52,628 bases of DNA from UBA10677 sp045654245 (GTDB lineage: Bacteria > Bacillota > Clostridia > Christensenellales > Pumilibacteraceae). The translations under genes were made by a program, and so were the position numbers. Below the pieces are notes generated by a model. The model did no database searches, was not told the DNA's origin, and saw only the letters and a list, made by a program, of their open reading frames with translations. Positions 50,801 to 52,628 of this stretch are shown piece after piece. How positions within the stretch are numbered: the stretch's first letter is position 1; each line of letters opens with the position of its first letter. The stretch spans positions 1-52,628 of the forward strand of contig JAZOMX010000007.1 of NCBI GenBank assembly GCA_045654245.1, given 5' to 3'.

Positions 50801-52628
50801 AAACTTGTTTTCCAGCAGGTACAAATTCAAAGAGTTTTGTGTCTTTGGTTAAGACGCTTGCATCAAAACTTCCAGTTTTCCCCTTCGTCGGAACGCCATT
50901 ACTTGCACCCATATCTCCTTCTTTACAAAGAGGAACTAACACTCCTTTGTTCTCGTAATCGCTAAAAGTAGTCGGCAATCCGTTTTCTACCGTAGCCACT
51001 TTTGGCATAAAATATTGCGATATATCTGGAGTGGTGGTAGCAAAGCCCGTAAACTCAAACAAGCCGACTGCGTTAGCGGGACCGCTAATCACAGTCATAT
51101 CATCAACGGAAGTAACTGCAGTGCCGTCAATATTCATAATCATAATATTTGCGCTCTCGTCATCAACGCCGTCGCCGTCGTGGTCACGAAGGTCAGCGGT
51201 AACACTCATCGTTACGGGTTCGTCGCCAAATCCGTCGAAGTTAAAGTCGTCGAAATCAACGATTTTCCAACGATAAATGGGGTCAGCCTCCGTTCCAAAG
51301 TTAGTGAAAGTAGGCTGATTAATTCTTCCGCTATCAGCGTAAAGAGTATTGTCTTCAGCATTATAGTAAACGGTATATACGGGGTCTTGAACAAAGCCCT
51401 TAGTATTCATTTGTACGCCCCTTTCGTCGTACTCGCTACCAGATTGAACGAAACCGTCGAAACGAATTGCAGACGCACCAGCCGTTGTATTACCACCGTC
51501 GTATCTTCCGCCGAGAATGAACCAAGAGGTATAACCGTTGGTCTTTCCATCAATCTTAACTTTGTACGAAGTGGGCATACCAGCAGTATCGTTAATTCCA
51601 CGATAAGTAAGTTGTACGCTTACCTTCTTTCCGCTTTCGCTAGCAAAATCGATATAGAGAGCCTCAATATCACGCTTACTCTTTGCGTCTTGAGTAGCAA
51701 CGGCAGCCTCGAACTCTGCCTGCGCGGTTGCAGTCTTCCAGTATTTACCGTTTTTGTGAGTACCAAAACCTGCGTCGGTTGCTTGAGTATAGTTAGCCGC
51801 GTCAACGAGTTGAACTGCCTCAGAGCCATACTCTTTGGGGAATAGAGCAACTTTCGCTAGGGGCGTATTTACGTCGTTGTCGGAAAGAACGAACTTACCG
51901 TTGAAAGTAACCGTCTTATCTGCCTCGGTAATAGTTCTTGCAATACCGTCGGTTACGTTAAGAGCAACGCCACCGTTAAGAGTATCGTTAATTACGGTCA
52001 TACCCTCAACGGAAGTTACAGGCGCACCGTTAAGTTCGGTTACCAAGAACTTGCTTTGCGTTTTAAGTCCTTCAAGTTTTACGGTTACCGTTACGTTTTT
52101 GAGTTCCTCAGTCGTAAAGGGCGTCCAAGCGCTGTCTTCAAGCACGCTAGCCTTTAGGTCACGCACTTTATAACGAGCGTACTCGCTTCCGCTTTCGCCA
52201 AACTGAACGCGTCCAAAGTTAGCCATATTCCAAGCGGGCGCTTCACCAGAAATTTTATAACCACCAGAACAAGCAACGTTGGTGTAAAGCCAGAAATCGT
52301 CAGCCGTAGGACTGATGTATAGGCTAATCGGTTTCATATGTCGCTTATTGTTAATATTCTTGTAGTTTTCGTTGATACTCTCCTCGTAGAAATAACTTCT
52401 AAGATGATAGTATCCGTCGAGACCGCACATTATGTAGTTAGCAATCGCATCACAACCATCCGAAACTTGTTGTGGCTGACCACTGTACGAGTTCCAACCG
52501 ATAAGTTTGGTTTGGGTATCTGCAAAAGCACCCATACCAAGTTCGCCGTTACTTCTCGTATAACTCCTTACTGAAAAAGACTTATCCCCACTAGAGAAGG
52601 TAATCTTGAAGTTGTTGTAGGGGTCGGT
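47829..52628 (-). CDS. Large InlB-repeat surface protein, 5' end beyond window
   Basis: At least 1,599 residues are visible. The frame is open to the window edge with no stop, so the ATG at 52535 is probably internal and the true N-terminus, including any signal peptide, lies outside. The first ~830 residues are beta-rich modules; three copies of a NG(T/A)..VTSV..M-like segment suggest repeated carbohydrate-binding or Ig-like domains. Nine ~66-70-residue InlB B (Listeria-Bacteroides) repeats follow, each with VTF(N)..GG, a P..P(T/D)..G(Y)..F.GW core and a final AKW. Then come an Asn/Gly/His linker, an acidic stretch, and a tail with GCAKE, a hydrophobic helix (LFAVVLSALAVVFV) and TKRK. No LPxTG. 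It is likely displayed on the cell surface as an adhesin (inference). Confidence 0.9.
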   Translation of the reverse strand, partial: TDPYNNFKITFSSGDKSFSVRSYTRSNGELGMGAFADTQTKLIGWNSYSGQPQQVSDGCDAIANYIMCGLDGYYHLRSYFYEESINENYKNINNKRHMKPISLYISPTADDFWLYTNVACSGGYKISGEAPAWNMANFGRVQFGESGSEYARYKVRDLKASVLEDSAWTPFTTEELKNVTVTVKLEGLKTQSKFLVTELNGAPVTSVEGMTVINDTLNGGVALNVTDGIARTITEADKTVTFNGKFVLSDNDVNTPLAKVALFPKEYGSEAVQLVDAANYTQATDAGFGTHKNGKYWKTATAQAEFEAAVATQDAKSKRDIEALYIDFASESGKKVSVQLTYRGINDTAGMPTSYKVKIDGKTNGYTSWFILGGRYDGGNTTAGASAIRFDGFVQSGSEYDERGVQMNTKGFVQDPVYTVYYNAEDNTLYADSGRINQPTFTNFGTEADPIYRWKIVDFDDFNFDGFGDEPVTMSVTADLRDHDGDGVDDESANIMIMNIDGTAVTSVDDMTVISGPANAVGLFEFTGFATTTPDISQYFMPKVATVENGLPTTFSDYENKGVLVPLCKEGDMGASNGVPTKGKTGSFDASVLTKDTKLFEFVPAGKQVSGWRSYKVRLTDGTNYIDVIFRNVSTTNNNDFGYVINGTEDAVYVQASGQAKIGGLTNEGTGVFIANSKTNAIDISSATGTPIDVTKSLRVYYDASEKAIYTDNASGVKTLVRDLDGTATNGNDTAFAGFTGPVHIEISHYSGAGYTTTNLPSANESGNYGVVVTALNGLDLAHNGLGHLASSYNLTDGVVSKGAYASGGEVIIPAGDTYTIPALERLDGKALAVGEDEGWTTIVYKEHKDVVHTVLDGDVFIAPVRGTYYVYKMKTVGNTTTVINYTCNAMSYEVTFNENGGSAVGDTTVGHGKTINKPTDPTLLGYEFLGWYKDDGLIYEWNFETDEVTSDITLYAKWQINTYTVTFNSNGGSTVDAQTVNYNTAVTAPTAPTKTEYAFGGWYKDAGLTNAWNFATDRVTSDITLYAKWTVITYTVTFDLDGGEGNAPNQYIEKGGIVQTPAGPHKTGYLFDGWFVGNTEYHFIEPVTSDLTIKAKWVIETFMVTFNSNGGSAVDTQTINYGESATEPTAPTKTGYTFGGWFIGNVEYDFTTPVTASVVVTAKWTVSTYTITFNTNSDSVVGEQQVTHGYKVSEPADPVKDGYTFLGWYKDGTKYNFNSATTESFTLEARWEETINTYTVTFNADGGSTVDAQTVNYGESATEPTAPTKTGYTFGGWFIGTEEYDFDTEVTEDIELTAKWTINTFTVTFNSNGGSAVDAQTVNYNTAVTEPTAPTKTGLAFDGWYKDEGLTNEWNFATDKVTSDITLYAKWTTETYQVSFSLNGGTGTASAQEITVGGLVTKPADPTREGYIFGGWFVDGETEEYDFTTPVNSNLVIKAKWNIISYVVTYDTNGGSAIANGTAYHGLPIVFKPADPTRNGKTFDGWYIDEACTTPWNFVTDKVTSDITLYAKWKNGSPNGNNHGNHNGNPDSGNDSPGITVPDGVTDNLPDTLPEDVVDDIVDGADKVTEKAGCAKEAVGLFAVVLSALAVVFVTKRK
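48088..49952 (-). repeat. Nine tandem InlB B-type coding repeats
   Basis: Nine units of about 200-215 bp. Units 2 and 7 share long identical blocks (AQTVNYNTAVT and DITLYAKW), and units 4 and 6 share GESATEPTAPTKTGYTFGGW. This implies recent duplication or gene conversion and predicts copy-number variation. Confidence 0.9.

Overview
The window reads as a chromosomal segment of an anaerobic, probably gut-dwelling Firmicute of the class Clostridia. The signs are short-form HisG with HisZ, the PyrD/PyrK (class 1B) dihydroorotate dehydrogenase, a cobalamin-dependent MetH without its reactivation domain, a Cys-rich collagen-like protein of the kind found on spore surfaces, InlB-type repeat adhesins, and strong sigma-A promoters that nearly all have 17-bp spacers. 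Nothing here fixes the taxon below class.

Layout. 1-7.7 kb holds single genes and short units: aconitase, a small protein predicted to be made from a leaderless mRNA, cardiolipin synthase, a C39-like peptidase behind a 2-hydroxyacid dehydrogenase, the collagen-like protein, and a DppA-type D-aminopeptidase. 7.7-42.6 kb is one long minus-strand biosynthetic block. Read in the direction of transcription it is hisZGDCBHAF-IE-hisK, then purE-F-M-N-O-H(AICARFT)-D-L, then pyrB-C-K-D-F-E-carA-carB, then metF-metH-GH2 glycosidase. Each sub-operon has its own promoter. pyr and purE also have leader RNAs ending in intrinsic terminators (attenuation), and his has an inverted repeat just past its promoter. 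The his, pur and pyr pathways all consume PRPP. AICAR released by HisF/HisH can re-enter purine synthesis through the AICAR formyltransferase encoded in the next operon. purC, purB and purK are not in the window.

42.8-43.6 kb is a stable-RNA region: tRNA-Pro(GGG) on the minus strand and tmRNA on the plus strand. A second partial copy of the tmRNA T-arm and acceptor end lies 141 bp downstream and looks like an attachment-site scar. 43.7-47.4 kb holds a PHP phosphoesterase, a DEDDh exonuclease and a serine beta-lactamase-like hydrolase. 47.4-47.8 kb is non-coding: a c-di-GMP-I-riboswitch-like element with no gene downstream of it, a bidirectional terminator and two copies of a 19-bp hairpin. 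The window ends inside a surface protein of more than 1,599 residues, with nine InlB-type repeats and a Cys/transmembrane/basic C-terminal tail.

The most striking observation is in carA. The gene is intact and co-transcribed with carB, but the glutaminase nucleophile Cys is Gly (residue 243) and the triad Glu is Gln (residue 327). This predicts a carbamoyl-phosphate synthase that uses free ammonia, while the other glutamine amidotransferases in the window (HisH, PurF, PurL) keep their catalytic Cys. Other points of interest are the split purH (a lone AICAR formyltransferase plus a PurO-type IMP cyclohydrolase), the two attenuator leaders of unidentified class, the tmRNA att-like scar, and the isolated GEMM-like RNA beside the adhesin.
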